DNA of 64,000 nucleotides from Halomonas sp. Bachu 37 (GCF_039691755.1 NZ_CP137552.1:2418001-2482000), one strand, 5' to 3'. Positions 18,515 to 28,035 are shown, counted from the first letter of the stretch. The notes: generated by a model not told the origin, from the sequence alone. Program-made: numbers and translations.

Positions 18515-18968
18515 CGGGGCGATTCAGTCGTTGGAGCTTACCGAGTCACTATTATTAAGCGACCCTGATGGCACCATCAAAAAAATGCAGCAGCTACAAC
18601 GTGTAGGTGTCAGCTTTGCTCTGGATGATTTCGGCACAGGCTACTCATCTCTTTCCTACCTCAAGGTATTACCCTTGGACACGCTCAAAATAGACATTGC
18701 CTTCGTCAGGGATCTGAACCTGGGCATGCAAGCCACGCCGATTGCCGCCACTATCATTACCCTTGCAGAAAGCCTGGGGCTGCGGGTTATTGCCGAAGGC
18801 GTCGAAACCAACGAACAGCGCTTGGTGCTTGCTCGACTGGGCTGTCATATTTATCAGGGATTTCTGTTTGGCCGTCCCGGCACGGCGTCGGCTTTTTCGA
18901 GCGTACTGCTTGAAGGCGATGCAGCAGAACACGCCAGCCTTCCGTTACCCGGCCAGGTTGTGCCGTAG
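18515..18968 (+). pseudogene. C-terminal half of an EAL-domain phosphodiesterase
   Basis: The frame encodes the second half of a cyclic-di-GMP phosphodiesterase EAL domain: LELTESLLL, FALDDFGTGYSSLSYLK, LKIDIAFVRDL, RVIAEGVET and YQGFLFGRP are in the correct order. The N-terminal half with the EAL signature and the first metal ligands is missing, as is any sensor module, so it cannot be functional alone. The upstream ATG-like start and the tail after FGRP are probably accidental. It directly abuts an IS3 fragment. Confidence 0.8.
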
Positions 18969-18971
18969 GTA

Positions 18972-19290
18972 CTATGGCCCGGTGTTAATCTCCATTCCCG
19001 TGGCAGATTGGGCGGAACAGCACGGTATCTCGCTGAAATTTATCAAGCCAGGTAAGCCGACTCAGAACTCTCACGTGGAACGCTTCAACCGATCTTACCG
19101 GGACGAGACCCTGAATATGTATGTTTGTCAGAATCTCACCGAAGTCCGGCAACTGACCAAATCGTGGATGTCCGAATACAACGACGAGCGCCCTCACGAT
19201 TCACTGGAAGACCTGACGCCATGGGAGTATTTGGCGAAACGGACGGAAAACTCTAATTTGCGGTGCAACTAAAATAGGGATGTTTACATT
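18972..19290 (+). pseudogene. 3' fragment of an IS3-family transposase (OrfB)
   Basis: About 100 codons encode the end of an IS3 OrfB: YGPVLIS, a degraded form of the DNGPELIS box, then GISLKFIKPGKPTQNSHVER with the catalytic Glu, and YNDERPHDSLEDLTPWEYL. The frame is fused to EAL debris upstream. The sequence ends near ATAGGGATGTTTACA, which looks like the outer IS end. The rest of the element is absent. Confidence 0.82.
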
Positions 19291-19302
19291 GTATTCCCAC
19301 TA

Positions 19303-20361
19303 TCAGGGGATAATTTTCTCGGCACGCAGGCGATCGAACAAGTCAAAAAAGGCGCCACGAGTCTCGCGGAAGTGGTCGAAACCGAAGCCGCGAGACTTGG
19401 TGGTGTCGTTGACGCACTCTTGATCGCGGCCCAGGTCGGCGTCGGTGTGCCACCAGGAAGCCAGCTTTTCGACGTCCGGCTCCACCAGGTCGTGCTTCTC
19501 GGCCATCTCGCGCCAGGTCGAATCCGCGTCAGCCATCTGCTCTTCCAGCGGTTGCGGCGTCTCGGGGCAGTCCGCCACTTCAAGGCCGAAGTATTCACCG
19601 ATCTCGCGCCACATACGTCGCCAGCGGAAGACGTCTCCGTTGACGGTGTTGAAGGCCTGATTCGCCGCGCCCGGCGTAGTCGCTGCCCACTCCATCTGAC
19701 GCGCCAGAACGAGGGCATCGGTCATGTCGGTGAGCGCACTCCACTGGATCCGCGAGCCTGGGAACACGAACGGTTGACCGGTCGCCTTGCAGATCGACGC
19801 GTAGACGGCGATCGTCGTGCCCATGTTCATGGCGTTGCCGCGGGCATAGCCGATCACCGTGTGCGGACGGTGCACGTTCCAGGCAAACCCGTGACGATCG
19901 GCGGCCTCGAACAGCACGTCTTCCAACGCGTAGTAGAAGTTGTCCCCCGGCACGCGCGGCTCGGATTCGCGGAACGGGGTCTCGATTCGCCCGCTGCCGT
20001 AGGCCTCGAACGAACCCAGATACTGCTTGGTACCCGTCACCAGCGAGGCGTGTTCCAGGTTATCGCTATCGAGCGCCTCGAACAGGTTGCGCATCATCGC
20101 GCTGTTGGCCTCGACGTTGGCCTTCTCATTGTCGCGACGAATCCAGGTGCAATAGAAGACGTGGGTAATCGGCAGGCCCGCAAGCGCCTGCTCGGTGGCC
20201 GGTTTGTCCAATAGATCGGCAGCGACGGGAATCACGCCGCTCTGTTCGGTCGCCCGGCGCGAGAGACCGTAGACGGTCCACCCGCTGGCCACCAGATAAG
20301 TCGCCAGGTTACCGCCAGTAATACCGGTAGCGCCCACCACGATTGCTGTTCCTTTACGCAT
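19303..20361 (-). CDS. PRISE-like NAD(P)-dependent SDR/epimerase
   Basis: The 352-residue protein has an N-terminal Rossmann motif (IVVGATGITGGNLATYL), VFYCTWIRRDN, and GDNFYYALEDVL, the NFYY motif of the progesterone-5-beta-reductase/iridoid-synthase (PRISE) branch of extended SDRs. NVHRPHTVIGYARGNAMN follows. Bacterial members reduce enones or act on unknown carbonyls. The ATG at 20361 with AAGGG upstream is preferred over an earlier start at 20403. It is divergent from a LysR gene that probably regulates it. The physiological substrate is unknown. Confidence 0.85.
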   Translation of the reverse strand: MRKGTAIVVGATGITGGNLATYLVASGWTVYGLSRRATEQSGVIPVAADLLDKPATEQALAGLPITHVFYCTWIRRDNEKANVEANSAMMRNLFEALDSDNLEHASLVTGTKQYLGSFEAYGSGRIETPFRESEPRVPGDNFYYALEDVLFEAADRHGFAWNVHRPHTVIGYARGNAMNMGTTIAVYASICKATGQPFVFPGSRIQWSALTDMTDALVLARQMEWAATTPGAANQAFNTVNGDVFRWRRMWREIGEYFGLEVADCPETPQPLEEQMADADSTWREMAEKHDLVEPDVEKLASWWHTDADLGRDQECVNDTTKSRGFGFDHFRETRGAFFDLFDRLRAEKIIP

Positions 20362-20457
20362 GATTGATGCCCTTCTTGAGAATTCGAGAAGATCCAGCTT
20401 CACGCCAGATCAATGAAGGCAGTCTGGTAGAGGGAATTCGTTGCTACAATCGAAAGT

Positions 20458-20476
20458 ATTGCAAATCTTTATTGCA
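20458..20476. promoter_or_regulatory. Direct repeat in the SDR/LysR divergent promoter
   Basis: ATTGCA occurs at 20458-20463 and again at 20471-20476, spaced about one helical turn and a quarter, directly upstream of the LysR start at 20491. It is a candidate LysR-protein contact region; no consensus was tested. Confidence 0.35.
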
Positions 20477-20490
20477 TAGGGCGCAATTCG

Positions 20491-21444
20491 ATGAACCTAA
20501 AAGCGCTGGACCTTAACGCCTTACGCGTCTTCGAACGCGTCGCCGCCACCGGTAGCTTCACCGCCGCCGCGCACCACTTCCACCGCGCGGTATCGTCAAT
20601 TTCGCGACAGATTCGTGGATTGGAAGAATCGGTGGGGCAACCACTGCTTTACCGACACACCCGGGCCGTCACCCTGACCGAGGCGGGGCGGTGCTATTAC
20701 GAAGAGGTGCGTGACATTCTTGAACGCCTCGATATGGCAACCGAAGCGCTGAATCAGCCACAGGCGGAACCCCGCGGGGTGCTGCGCATCAATGCACCGG
20801 TGGCCTTCGGCCAGCGCCAGATCGTACCGTTGCTTCATCGCTTTCAATGCCGTTTTCCAGACATCAAGGCGGAATTGCAGCTGGACGATCGCGTCGTCGA
20901 TCCGGTGCGAGAAGGCCATGACATCACCTTCCGCGTCGGTAATCTATCCGACTCATCTCTGGTCGCACGGCAGCTAGCGCCGATGAACTATGTGATTGCC
21001 GCGTCGCCCGACTACCTGGCAAGACAGGGAACCTCGGATACGCCCGAGGCGCTCGCCGCGCACGACTGCCTGATCTACCAGGGTGAACTGGGCCGGCAGC
21101 GTTGGTATTTCCAGCAGGACGACGCCTCGAAGGAAGTTATCTACGAGGTTGATGGTAGCCTCGCCAGTAACGACGCTGAGAGCCTGGTCAGGGCGGCGCT
21201 GCTCGGCCAAGGGCTGGTCATGTTTCCTACCTGGCTGATCGCCGAGGAACTTGCCAAGGGCTCATTGGTAGCACTGCTCGAGGCATGGCGTGGCGAGGTC
21301 ATGCCTGGTCGCCGCGAGCTTTATGTGCTGACTCCCGAGCGCCGGCTCAAAGCGTTCAAGGTGCGTGCCTTCATGGATTTTCTGCTCGAGACGGTATCGC
21401 CCCTTCCTCCTTGGGATCGATGGAGGGAGAGGCTTCATCTCTAA
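20491..21444 (+). CDS. LysR-family transcriptional regulator
   Basis: The 317-residue protein has the LysR winged helix (LNALRVFERVAATGSFTAAA, SSISRQIRGLEESVGQPLLY, residues about 8-60) and a substrate-binding domain (GVLRINAPVAFGQRQIVPLL onward). It resembles the CrgA/DmlR-like group. It is transcribed away from the SDR gene and probably controls it in response to its substrate (inference). Confidence 0.92.
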   Translation: MNLKALDLNALRVFERVAATGSFTAAAHHFHRAVSSISRQIRGLEESVGQPLLYRHTRAVTLTEAGRCYYEEVRDILERLDMATEALNQPQAEPRGVLRINAPVAFGQRQIVPLLHRFQCRFPDIKAELQLDDRVVDPVREGHDITFRVGNLSDSSLVARQLAPMNYVIAASPDYLARQGTSDTPEALAAHDCLIYQGELGRQRWYFQQDDASKEVIYEVDGSLASNDAESLVRAALLGQGLVMFPTWLIAEELAKGSLVALLEAWRGEVMPGRRELYVLTPERRLKAFKVRAFMDFLLETVSPLPPWDRWRERLHL

Positions 21445-21576
21445 AACTACTCGTACAAGTCAGTAAACGGATTAATTAAGCTTCAGCCAGGTTTGATTTT
21501 CTACGGATAAGCTGAGCCTGAGATGGTCCCCGAAATTCGGACCAGGCGTTAAGCTCCGATCATGACGACTTGACCC

Positions 21577-21870
21577 TCACCCCATATCAGGACCGGTCAT
21601 TGATAGAATTCCGGCCATTATTTCGCTGCAAGTTACTGTCAAACATAGATTTGCAGCGAATTCTTCAGGCGTTAGCCAGCCCAAGGAAAAATGGGGTCTG
21701 ACCTGATTGTAGTCCTGTCGCCAGGCTTCGATCTTCTGCCGTGCATCGTCCAGTGACAGGAACCAATGGATGTTCAGGCATTCTGCCCGGAACTTACCAT
21801 TGAAGGACTCAACGAAAGCATTGTCCGTCGGCTTGCCCAGGCGGCTGAAGTCCAATGGTAATCCCCGCAT
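21577..21870 (-). pseudogene. 3' fragment of an IS3-family transposase
   Basis: The fragment encodes the C-terminal third of an IS3 OrfB: FSRLGKPTDNAFVESFNGKF with the catalytic Glu, CLNIHWFLSLDDARQKIEAW and YNQVRPHFSLGWLTPEEFA. The upstream catalytic Asp regions are missing. It abuts a different IS3 fragment at about 21875, so the two were brought together by deletion or nested insertion. Confidence 0.83.
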
Positions 21871-21903
21871 TTTCAGAGGGCTTCGAAAGTAGACCTCAGG
21901 CCA

Positions 21904-22310
21904 TCATGGCCAACTTCTGTTGAGGAGTGATTCCTCCGAGTCCCATATTGGGCCGTTCGTGATTGTAGTGCCAGACCCAGCGCCAGCGAGTAGCATAATC
22001 CTGGACTTCTTCGGTGCTATCGAACAGATACTGTGCCAGCCAATCGTAACGCACCGTGCGGTTGTAGCGTTCGATATAGGCATCCAGCTGGGGGTTGCCG
22101 GGCTGATAAACGCCAACACAATGCCTTGGTTTCTCGCCCAGTTCGTCAACTTGCCGCTGATGTATTCAGGGCCATTGTCAGCGAATAGAGCGCGGTTTTC
22201 CCCGCCACTCAATGATCTGCTTCAATGATCGGATAACACGCTCTGCCGGAAGCCAGAAGTCTACTTCGAGGCCAAGGCCTTCGCGGTTAAAGTCATCAGG
22301 CAGAGATGAG
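21904..22310 (-). pseudogene. Frameshifted fragment of a second IS3-family transposase
   Basis: Joining frames on the minus strand recovers SLPDDFNREGLGLEVDFWLP, ERVIRSLKQIIEWRGKPRSI, DNGPEYISGKLTNWA, GNPQLDAYIERYNRTVRYDW and HYNHERPNMGLGGITPQQKL, the usual order of an IS3 OrfB. At least two frameshifts are needed, one before DNGPEY and one after GIVLAFIS. The N-terminal part and OrfA are missing. It is clearly inactive. Confidence 0.83.
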
Positions 22311-22403
22311 ACAAGTTTGCGGTGTTAGCTATATTGAATGGCGAAGAACTCGCTTTTTCAGAAAAAATCAAGCTGTTACGTTTCATATTTAACGGAGGTA
22401 GCG

Positions 22404-23795
22404 ATGCTTATTTTTGAGCCTGTTTATACAGCTGGCCTGGCGCAGATTTCCTACCTGGTCGGCGACAGCAAGGCTGCTGTGGCGGCGGTAATTGACCCTC
22501 GTCGCGATATCGATATCTACTTACAGATGGCAAAGGAACAAGGCCTGCGAATTGCCTATGCCATCGAAACACACATTCATGCAGATTTCGTATCCGGTGC
22601 CCAGGCGTTGGCGAGTCGCACCGGTGCGCAGATTATTGGTGGCCGTTCCGATGACTACCAGTTCGAGCTTCGCCAGATCAGCGATGACGAAACACTGGAG
22701 TTGGGTCAGGTAAAGCTGCAGATCATGCATTCGCCGGGCCATACCCCTGAACACATTTCTTTGCAGCTGTTCGATACGCAACAGGGCAGCGAGCCCATCG
22801 CCCTGTTCACCGGCGACACGCTCTTCAACCTCGATGTTGGACGCCCCGATTTGCTTGGAGAAGGCAGTGAGAGGAAGTTGGCTGGCGAACTGTTCCACAG
22901 CCTCTTCGATCGTTATCTACCATTGGGCGACCGGGTAGAAATGTACCCTTGCCATGGTGCCGGTTCGGCATGTGGCAAGTCGATTGGTGACCGGCGTCAT
23001 TCCACGCTTGGCAACGAACGGCTCTTTAATCCTGCCCTTCAGGAAGAGCGTAGCGAAGAGGTGTTCATCGATTGGCTGCTTGCCGATATGCCGGAGCCGC
23101 CGCGTCACTATGCGCGCCTGAAGAAGCTGAATGTCTGCCCCGCAACCCAGATGGAAGGCCCCTCGCTGCCTCCTCCCCTGCCGCCTCAAGACTTCCAAGA
23201 TCTGGCCGACAACGCCGACATGCAGGTCGTGGACATTCGTTCGATACTGGCGTTCGGCGGTGGGCATGTGCCGGGGGCGGTCAACATTGCATTGCGTAAC
23301 GAGTTCGTCAATTGGGCGGGGTGGATGCTCGATGACTCCCGTCCGATCCTGCTGATAGGAGAGTCGGCAGATGATGTTCATCAAGCCATTACCCAGCTCT
23401 ACCGCATCGGTCTGGATAACATCCGTGGCTATCTACGTAATGGCATGACGGATTGGCAGAACGCGGCATTACCGCTGAACAAGTTGCAGGCGTGGACCGT
23501 CCATGAGCTGAACGCCCGGCGCGAAGAACCCGATGTTCAGGTGCTCGATGTGCGCAGTCCGAATGAACTTGCCAATGGTCGGGTGCCCGGCGCAAAGCAT
23601 ATTTTTGTCGCCCACCTTGCCGATCAGCTTGACGAACTGGATCCGGACAAGACCACAGTCACTTATTGCGGTTCAGGCTATCGTGCCTCCATTGCCGCCA
23701 GCATTCTGAAGCGAGCCGGCTTCTCCGACGTGGCGAACACTCCAGGGTCGTGGGCGGCGTGGAACGCAGCTGGACTCCCTGTTGAAACTGGTTGA
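22404..23795 (+). CDS. Persulfide-dioxygenase-like MBL hydrolase with two rhodanese domains
   Basis: From the ATG at 22404 (GGAGGT at 22394-22399) the 463-residue protein has an ETHE1/BlhA-type metallo-beta-lactamase domain: THIHADF with His 57, His 59 and Asp 61, HSPGHTPEHISL, FTGDTLFNLDVGRPDL and YPCHGAGSACGKS. Two rhodanese domains follow. The second has the active-site Cys in YCGSGYRAS (Cys 422), while the first has LLIGESADD at the equivalent place and so lacks it. Such fusions oxidise persulfides such as glutathione persulfide in cytoplasmic sulfide detoxification. Frequently an ArsR-type regulator is nearby; none is here. Confidence 0.88.
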   Translation: MLIFEPVYTAGLAQISYLVGDSKAAVAAVIDPRRDIDIYLQMAKEQGLRIAYAIETHIHADFVSGAQALASRTGAQIIGGRSDDYQFELRQISDDETLELGQVKLQIMHSPGHTPEHISLQLFDTQQGSEPIALFTGDTLFNLDVGRPDLLGEGSERKLAGELFHSLFDRYLPLGDRVEMYPCHGAGSACGKSIGDRRHSTLGNERLFNPALQEERSEEVFIDWLLADMPEPPRHYARLKKLNVCPATQMEGPSLPPPLPPQDFQDLADNADMQVVDIRSILAFGGGHVPGAVNIALRNEFVNWAGWMLDDSRPILLIGESADDVHQAITQLYRIGLDNIRGYLRNGMTDWQNAALPLNKLQAWTVHELNARREEPDVQVLDVRSPNELANGRVPGAKHIFVAHLADQLDELDPDKTTVTYCGSGYRASIAASILKRAGFSDVANTPGSWAAWNAAGLPVETG

Positions 23796-23825
23796 ATCGA
23801 ACGGTCCAGCTGCGCCCGGATTAAT

Positions 23826-23950
23826 TAGCAGAACAAGAAAAGGCCACCCGCCGAGAACGGCTCTTGGCACAAATGGGTGGCTTGATGCCATAGCAACGGT
23901 TGATCGAGACGCTGTCGCCGATGTCACCATGACAGGCGCTTTGGTCTGAG
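23826..23950 (+). pseudogene. Internally deleted remnant of an IS5-family transposase
   Basis: The stretch aligns with the start of the intact IS5 transposase that follows (AACAAGAAAA..CACCCGCCG, CTTGGCACAAATGG, CAACGGTTGATCGAGACGCT) and then jumps to a segment matching GCCGATGTCACCATG from the middle of the gene. Substitutions and the deletion show it is an older relative of the element at 24015-25240, not a copy of it. Confidence 0.7.
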
Positions 23951-24014
23951 ATGATGAACGGGATATAGCAATGTCGGTTACCTCAGCTGTAGACAAGGTA
24001 TAGGGTGTACCTAA

Positions 24015-25240
24015 GGAAACGCTGCACAAATCCCACCGCAGCTGCCTGATTGGTACCGGCGGGGTATAATCTGACCTTCCTGCCACCGTCTGACAGAGCC
24101 ACCCGATGAAGCAGATCTCGTTTGCCCAAGCCGAGCACCAGAACAAGAAAAAAGTCACCCGCCGCGAGCGGTTCCTGGCCCAGATGGAGGCGCTAGTGCC
24201 TTGGCAACGGCTGATCGATGCACTGTCGCCGTCCTACTTTCCCAACGCGGCAGGCAAGCGCGGCCGGCCCCCCATCGGCCTGGAGCGCATGCTGCGGATC
24301 TACTTCCTGCAGCAGTGGTACGCGCTTGCCGATGAGGCGCTCGAAGATGCCATCTACGATAGCCAGGCCATGCGTGACTTCATTGGTATCGACCTGGCCA
24401 TCGAGAGTGTGCCGGACGCGACCACGCTGCTGCGTTTCCGCCACTTGTTGGAGAAGCATGCGCTGACCCAGCGGATCTTCGAGGAAATCAATGCCCATCT
24501 GACCGAGAAGGGCCTGTTCATGCGCGAGGGCACCATTGTCGATGCCACCATCGTGGCGGCGGCGCCTTCCACCAAGAACAAGGCCAAGCAACGCGATCCG
24601 GAGATGAAGCAGACCAGGAAGGGCAAGCAGTATTACTTTGGCATGAAGGCTCATATCGGCGTTGATGCCGTCACCGGGCTGGCTCACAGTGTCACTGCCA
24701 CCTCGGCCAATGTCGCCGATGTCACCATGGTGAACCAGCTGGTCCGAGACGATGACAAGCAGGTATACGGCGACGCGGGTTACACCGGCATGTGGAAGTA
24801 TCTGGACGAAGAGAAGGATGCCCCGGCCTCCCGCTGCTGTGTTGCCGCCAAGCGCAGCCCCATCAAGAAGATGGAAGACAGCCCCATGAAAACGCTGCTG
24901 CTGGCAATCGAGAAGGCCAAGGCCAGCATCCGCTCCAAGGTCGAGCATCCGTTTCATGTCATCAAGAACCTCTTCGGCTACCGCAAGGTGCGCTACAAGG
25001 GGTTGGCCAAGAACCAAGCGCAGCTATTCAGCCTGTTCGGACTGGCCAATTTGGTACTGGCGACACGATGCGAAGGCCGAGTTGACGGGGCCAGTGCGCC
25101 TTGAATCTGCCCTGTCAGCCGGATAGTCCGGCTGGCAGGAAAAACAGACCACCTAAGGTGGTTAGAAAATGATCGCTGACTCGGTGATTTTGCTACTCTG
25201 AGTCCTTCAGTCGCTCAGAGGCTAATTGATCAGCGGTTCC
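24015..25240 (+). mobile_element. IS5-family insertion sequence, copy A (1226 bp)
   Basis: The ends are GGAAACGCTG at 24015 and CAGCGGTTCC at 25240, imperfect inverted repeats. It is flanked by CTAA at 24011-24014 and 25241-25244, a 4-base target duplication of the YTAR type expected for IS5. By eye the sequence is the same as in 35163-36388 and 42549-43774. Confidence 0.95.
24106..25104 (+). CDS. IS5-family transposase (copy A)
   Basis: The 332-residue DDE transposase has the N-terminal DUF772-type region (GKRGRPPIGLERMLRIYFLQ), DATTLLRFRHLLEKH, GTIVDATIVAAAPSTKN containing the first Asp, GLAHSVTATSANVADVT and YGDAGYTGM containing the second Asp, and a C-terminal region with RSKVEHPFHVIKNLFGYRKV carrying the catalytic Glu. 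It is intact and translated sequences of all three copies are the same. Confidence 0.95.
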   Translation: MKQISFAQAEHQNKKKVTRRERFLAQMEALVPWQRLIDALSPSYFPNAAGKRGRPPIGLERMLRIYFLQQWYALADEALEDAIYDSQAMRDFIGIDLAIESVPDATTLLRFRHLLEKHALTQRIFEEINAHLTEKGLFMREGTIVDATIVAAAPSTKNKAKQRDPEMKQTRKGKQYYFGMKAHIGVDAVTGLAHSVTATSANVADVTMVNQLVRDDDKQVYGDAGYTGMWKYLDEEKDAPASRCCVAAKRSPIKKMEDSPMKTLLLAIEKAKASIRSKVEHPFHVIKNLFGYRKVRYKGLAKNQAQLFSLFGLANLVLATRCEGRVDGASAP

Positions 25241-26003
25241 CTAACATCCGTATCGCTGTTATTGGCCAGCTCATCGGCACGGGACCGAAGAACATCCAAG
25301 TTGAAGAATTTGTACCCGACGGCTAACCAGGAACATGCGTAATCATCACGGCATGCTTCTCTGCCTTTCAGAATTATTAGGCACGGTGAACTGAGTGCCG
25401 TAGCGATAGCCAATAAAAGTATCACTTCAAGTAGCCGCTTGGGTCTCTACTGAAACACAAGCCAGCAGAGCCGCTCCGCCTAACTATTTAGTCACCGACT
25501 GGCCTCTTTTCGACATAAAAAACCAAATTGTCTTATCGTAAGAATCTCACCCGACGCAGCCATTCCTGCCGCCGGTTTAACTGCCCTTTCTGCCGTTATT
25601 TTCTGTCTACCGATAGATGCCTACATGAAGTTGATTGGATGCTCAATAATACTTTGTATACAATTATACTCTTGATTACTACACGATTACTTCCCCTGCT
25701 CCATGAGTTCTGAGGGTGACAGAAGATGTCGTATTTGGCGCTATCTTCCAAGCAGCACAGCTGCCGAATATAACGATTAATAACATTAAAACAGTGGCTT
25801 ATCATGCCCATCAGCGATCTCTCTCCCGGTTACATGCGCTGCGCTTTCCATGGAGTTCAATCCTGTAGCGTCTACATTAAGAAAATGACACAAAGTAATA
25901 CAGCAAAATGATTAATTTCGGGTAAAAATATTGTGTACAGTATGAATCATCCGAACAAACATGAAATTTAATTTATTGAATACAACATCCATGGAGAATC
26001 TTC
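25241..26003. other. Intergenic region upstream of the NCS2 permease
   Basis: About 760 bases without a convincing gene. A short minus-strand frame from a GTG at 25425 to the IS border (25245) encodes a hydrophobic start and RSRADELANNSDTDVR. Removing the IS and one CTAA would extend it by only a few codons, so it could be a small gene broken by the IS, but the evidence is weak. The half near the permease is AT-rich and holds two related palindromic sites, at 25654 and 25931. Confidence 0.4.
25654..25663. promoter_or_regulatory. TTGTATACAA palindrome upstream of the NCS2 permease
   Basis: TTGTATACAA is a perfect 10-base palindrome of the kind bound by GntR/HutC-type repressors. A related TTGTGTACAG occurs at 25931-25940, 64 bases before the permease RBS. 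No such regulator is encoded nearby, so the assignment is tentative. Confidence 0.35.
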
Positions 26004-27461
26004 ATGAGTGAAGCTTCGGCCTCTTCCGGGCAGCGCAAACGAACCGTTGAAAAGAATACTTCATTGTTTGATTTCTTTGGAAAGCCGCCATTTCTGAAGA
26101 GCCTCCCTCTTTCCCTTCAGCACCTGTTGGCCATGATCGCTGGGGTGATAACCCCGCCCATTATCGTTGCCGGCGTCGTGGGTGCGAGTGTAGAAGAAAA
26201 ACTTCTGCTTATTCAGGTTGCAGTACTAGCATCAGGGATATGTACCGTGTTTCACCTTTACGGCGTCTGGAAATTCGGGGCACGCCTGCCTGCTATCTTT
26301 GGGGTGGGGTTTGCTTATGTGCCGACGTTGGTCGCGGTGGGGGCTCAGTATGGGATTGAAGGAATTCTTGGCGCTCAGCTGATCGGCGGCATGACCATGG
26401 TCGTGGTGGGCTACTTTATCCAGTATATCCGCCACCTTTTCCCGCCCGTCGTTGCCGGCACAGTGGTACTGGTCATAGGCTTGTCTCTTTACGACATCGC
26501 CATTCGATACATGGCGGGCAGTGGCAACGTCAACGCCCCCAACTTTGGCGATCCGATCAACTGGATCGTGGCCATTGCCACGCTACTCACGGTGTTGATC
26601 GCCGCTCAATTCGGTAAAGGGGTGGTTAAACTTTCTGCGATCATTGTAGGCATTGCGGTGGGCTACCTGCTTTCGCTCGCCCTGGGCATGGTCAGCTTCG
26701 GCAATGTAACCGATGCCTCCTGGATCGCCGTACCCAAGCTTATGCCTTTCGAGATGGAATTTCACGCAGCCGCGATCGCTTCGATGGTCGTTATCTGCGT
26801 CATCAATTCCGTACAAACCATCGGCGACTTATCTGCCACCACCGTAGGCGGCATGAACCGTGAGCTAAAGACGCAGGAGTTGACTGGAGGCTTGCTGGGA
26901 AATGGTCTGACCACCACCATCAGCTCTTTCTTCGGTGCGTTGCCGACGTCCACCTTCAGCCAGAACGTCGGCATTGTCGCGATGACTAAGGTCATTAGCC
27001 GTTACGTTCTGGCGCTGGCCGGTATCTTCATGGTTCTGGCCGGCCTTAGCCCGAAGTTCGGGGCTATCATGACCACCATTCCCTACCCTGTGCTGGGCGG
27101 TGCGACCATTACCGTCTTCGGCATGATTACCATGACCGGCATTCAGTTGCTGGTCAAAGACGAAATGTCCGCCCGAAACATGACGGTTGTGGGTCTCGCC
27201 CTGGCACTGAGTCTGGGCATCGCTTCTGTGCCGTCAGCTATCGAGCAGTTCCCTGCAGTGGTTAGAGACCTGATCGGCGGTGCCCCTATTGTGGTAGCTG
27301 CGATCACAGCCTTCACACTTAACATCGTCTTGCCGAATAAATCGCTTTCGGACGAGGCCAGGGAGCGCGAGGCGATTGCCAAGGCGGATGAAGAAGCAGC
27401 CAAGTCAGAGAACAATAAATTGAACCAGAAATTCTCACAAAGCAACGCCAGTGCCGATTAA
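26004..27461 (+). CDS. NCS2-family uracil/xanthine permease
   Basis: The 485-residue polytopic inner-membrane protein imports a nucleobase or urate with a cation. It has LPLSLQHLLAMIAGVITPP near residue 40, FAYVPTLVAVGAQYG, NSVQTIGDLSATTVGGMNRE (helix 8 with the conserved acidic residue) and GALPTSTFSQNVGI (helix 10 NCS2 signature with Gln-Asn). The charged C-terminal tail is after residue 450. The N-terminal SGQRKRTVEKN segment is basic and cytoplasmic. GGAG at 25992 precedes the ATG. No purine catabolic genes are adjacent. Exact base specificity is unclear. Confidence 0.9.
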   Translation: MSEASASSGQRKRTVEKNTSLFDFFGKPPFLKSLPLSLQHLLAMIAGVITPPIIVAGVVGASVEEKLLLIQVAVLASGICTVFHLYGVWKFGARLPAIFGVGFAYVPTLVAVGAQYGIEGILGAQLIGGMTMVVVGYFIQYIRHLFPPVVAGTVVLVIGLSLYDIAIRYMAGSGNVNAPNFGDPINWIVAIATLLTVLIAAQFGKGVVKLSAIIVGIAVGYLLSLALGMVSFGNVTDASWIAVPKLMPFEMEFHAAAIASMVVICVINSVQTIGDLSATTVGGMNRELKTQELTGGLLGNGLTTTISSFFGALPTSTFSQNVGIVAMTKVISRYVLALAGIFMVLAGLSPKFGAIMTTIPYPVLGGATITVFGMITMTGIQLLVKDEMSARNMTVVGLALALSLGIASVPSAIEQFPAVVRDLIGGAPIVVAAITAFTLNIVLPNKSLSDEAREREAIAKADEEAAKSENNKLNQKFSQSNASAD

Positions 27462-27499
27462 AGCGATTTTCGTAGGCTCAACAAAAAGACAGCTATCGG

Positions 27500-28035
27500 C
27501 CTCCTTGACTGAAACCGCTTCGAGCACTGAGGAAATGAACTCGACCAAGGAACGCAACAGCGATAATGCCGCCCAAGCCACTCAGGTCGTCCAAAAAGCC
27601 GCACGCAGCGCCCAGCAAGGTAGCGATGTCGTCACGAATGTGGTCAGCCGCATGTACGAAATCCCGCTAAGCTCGCAACAGGCTTAGCGAGATAATTGGC
27701 TTGATCGACGCCATAGCTTTCCAGATCAATAGCTTAGCGCTTAATGGGTCTGTGGAAGCAGCATGTGCCGGTGAACATGCCGTTGCTTCGCTATGGGCGC
27801 CAATGAAGGACGTCAGCTGGCAACATGAAGTTCGGATGCCGCCACCGATATCCGACACTTGATTGCAACATCTGTTGCGCAGGTAAAAACCGGAACGCAA
27901 CAAGCTGTTCTGGCCAGAGAAACCATGACGGAATCATGGCCGCCGTGAAGCGAGTAACAACCTTGATGGAAGAGATTGGCGTAGCAACCCAGGTGCAGCG
28001 CAGCGCCCTGATGAATTCGGCAATGCGACTAATCT
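27500..28035 (+). pseudogene. Decayed methyl-accepting chemotaxis protein signalling domain
   Basis: Three frames together recover the MCP cytoplasmic hairpin: SLTETASSTEEMNS, AARSAQQGSDVVTNVVSRM, EIIGLIDAIAFQINSLALNG and SVEAACAGEH around the hairpin tip, then SSDAATDIRHLI preceded by an in-frame TGA where Arg is expected, and EIMAAVKRVTTLMEEIGVAT. The periplasmic sensor and HAMP parts are missing. Frame shifts, stops and substitutions show long decay. Confidence 0.82.

Noticed and set aside
24193..25017. Minus-strand frames inside all three IS5 copies
   Set aside because: They repeat only because the IS repeats; they are shadows of the transposase.
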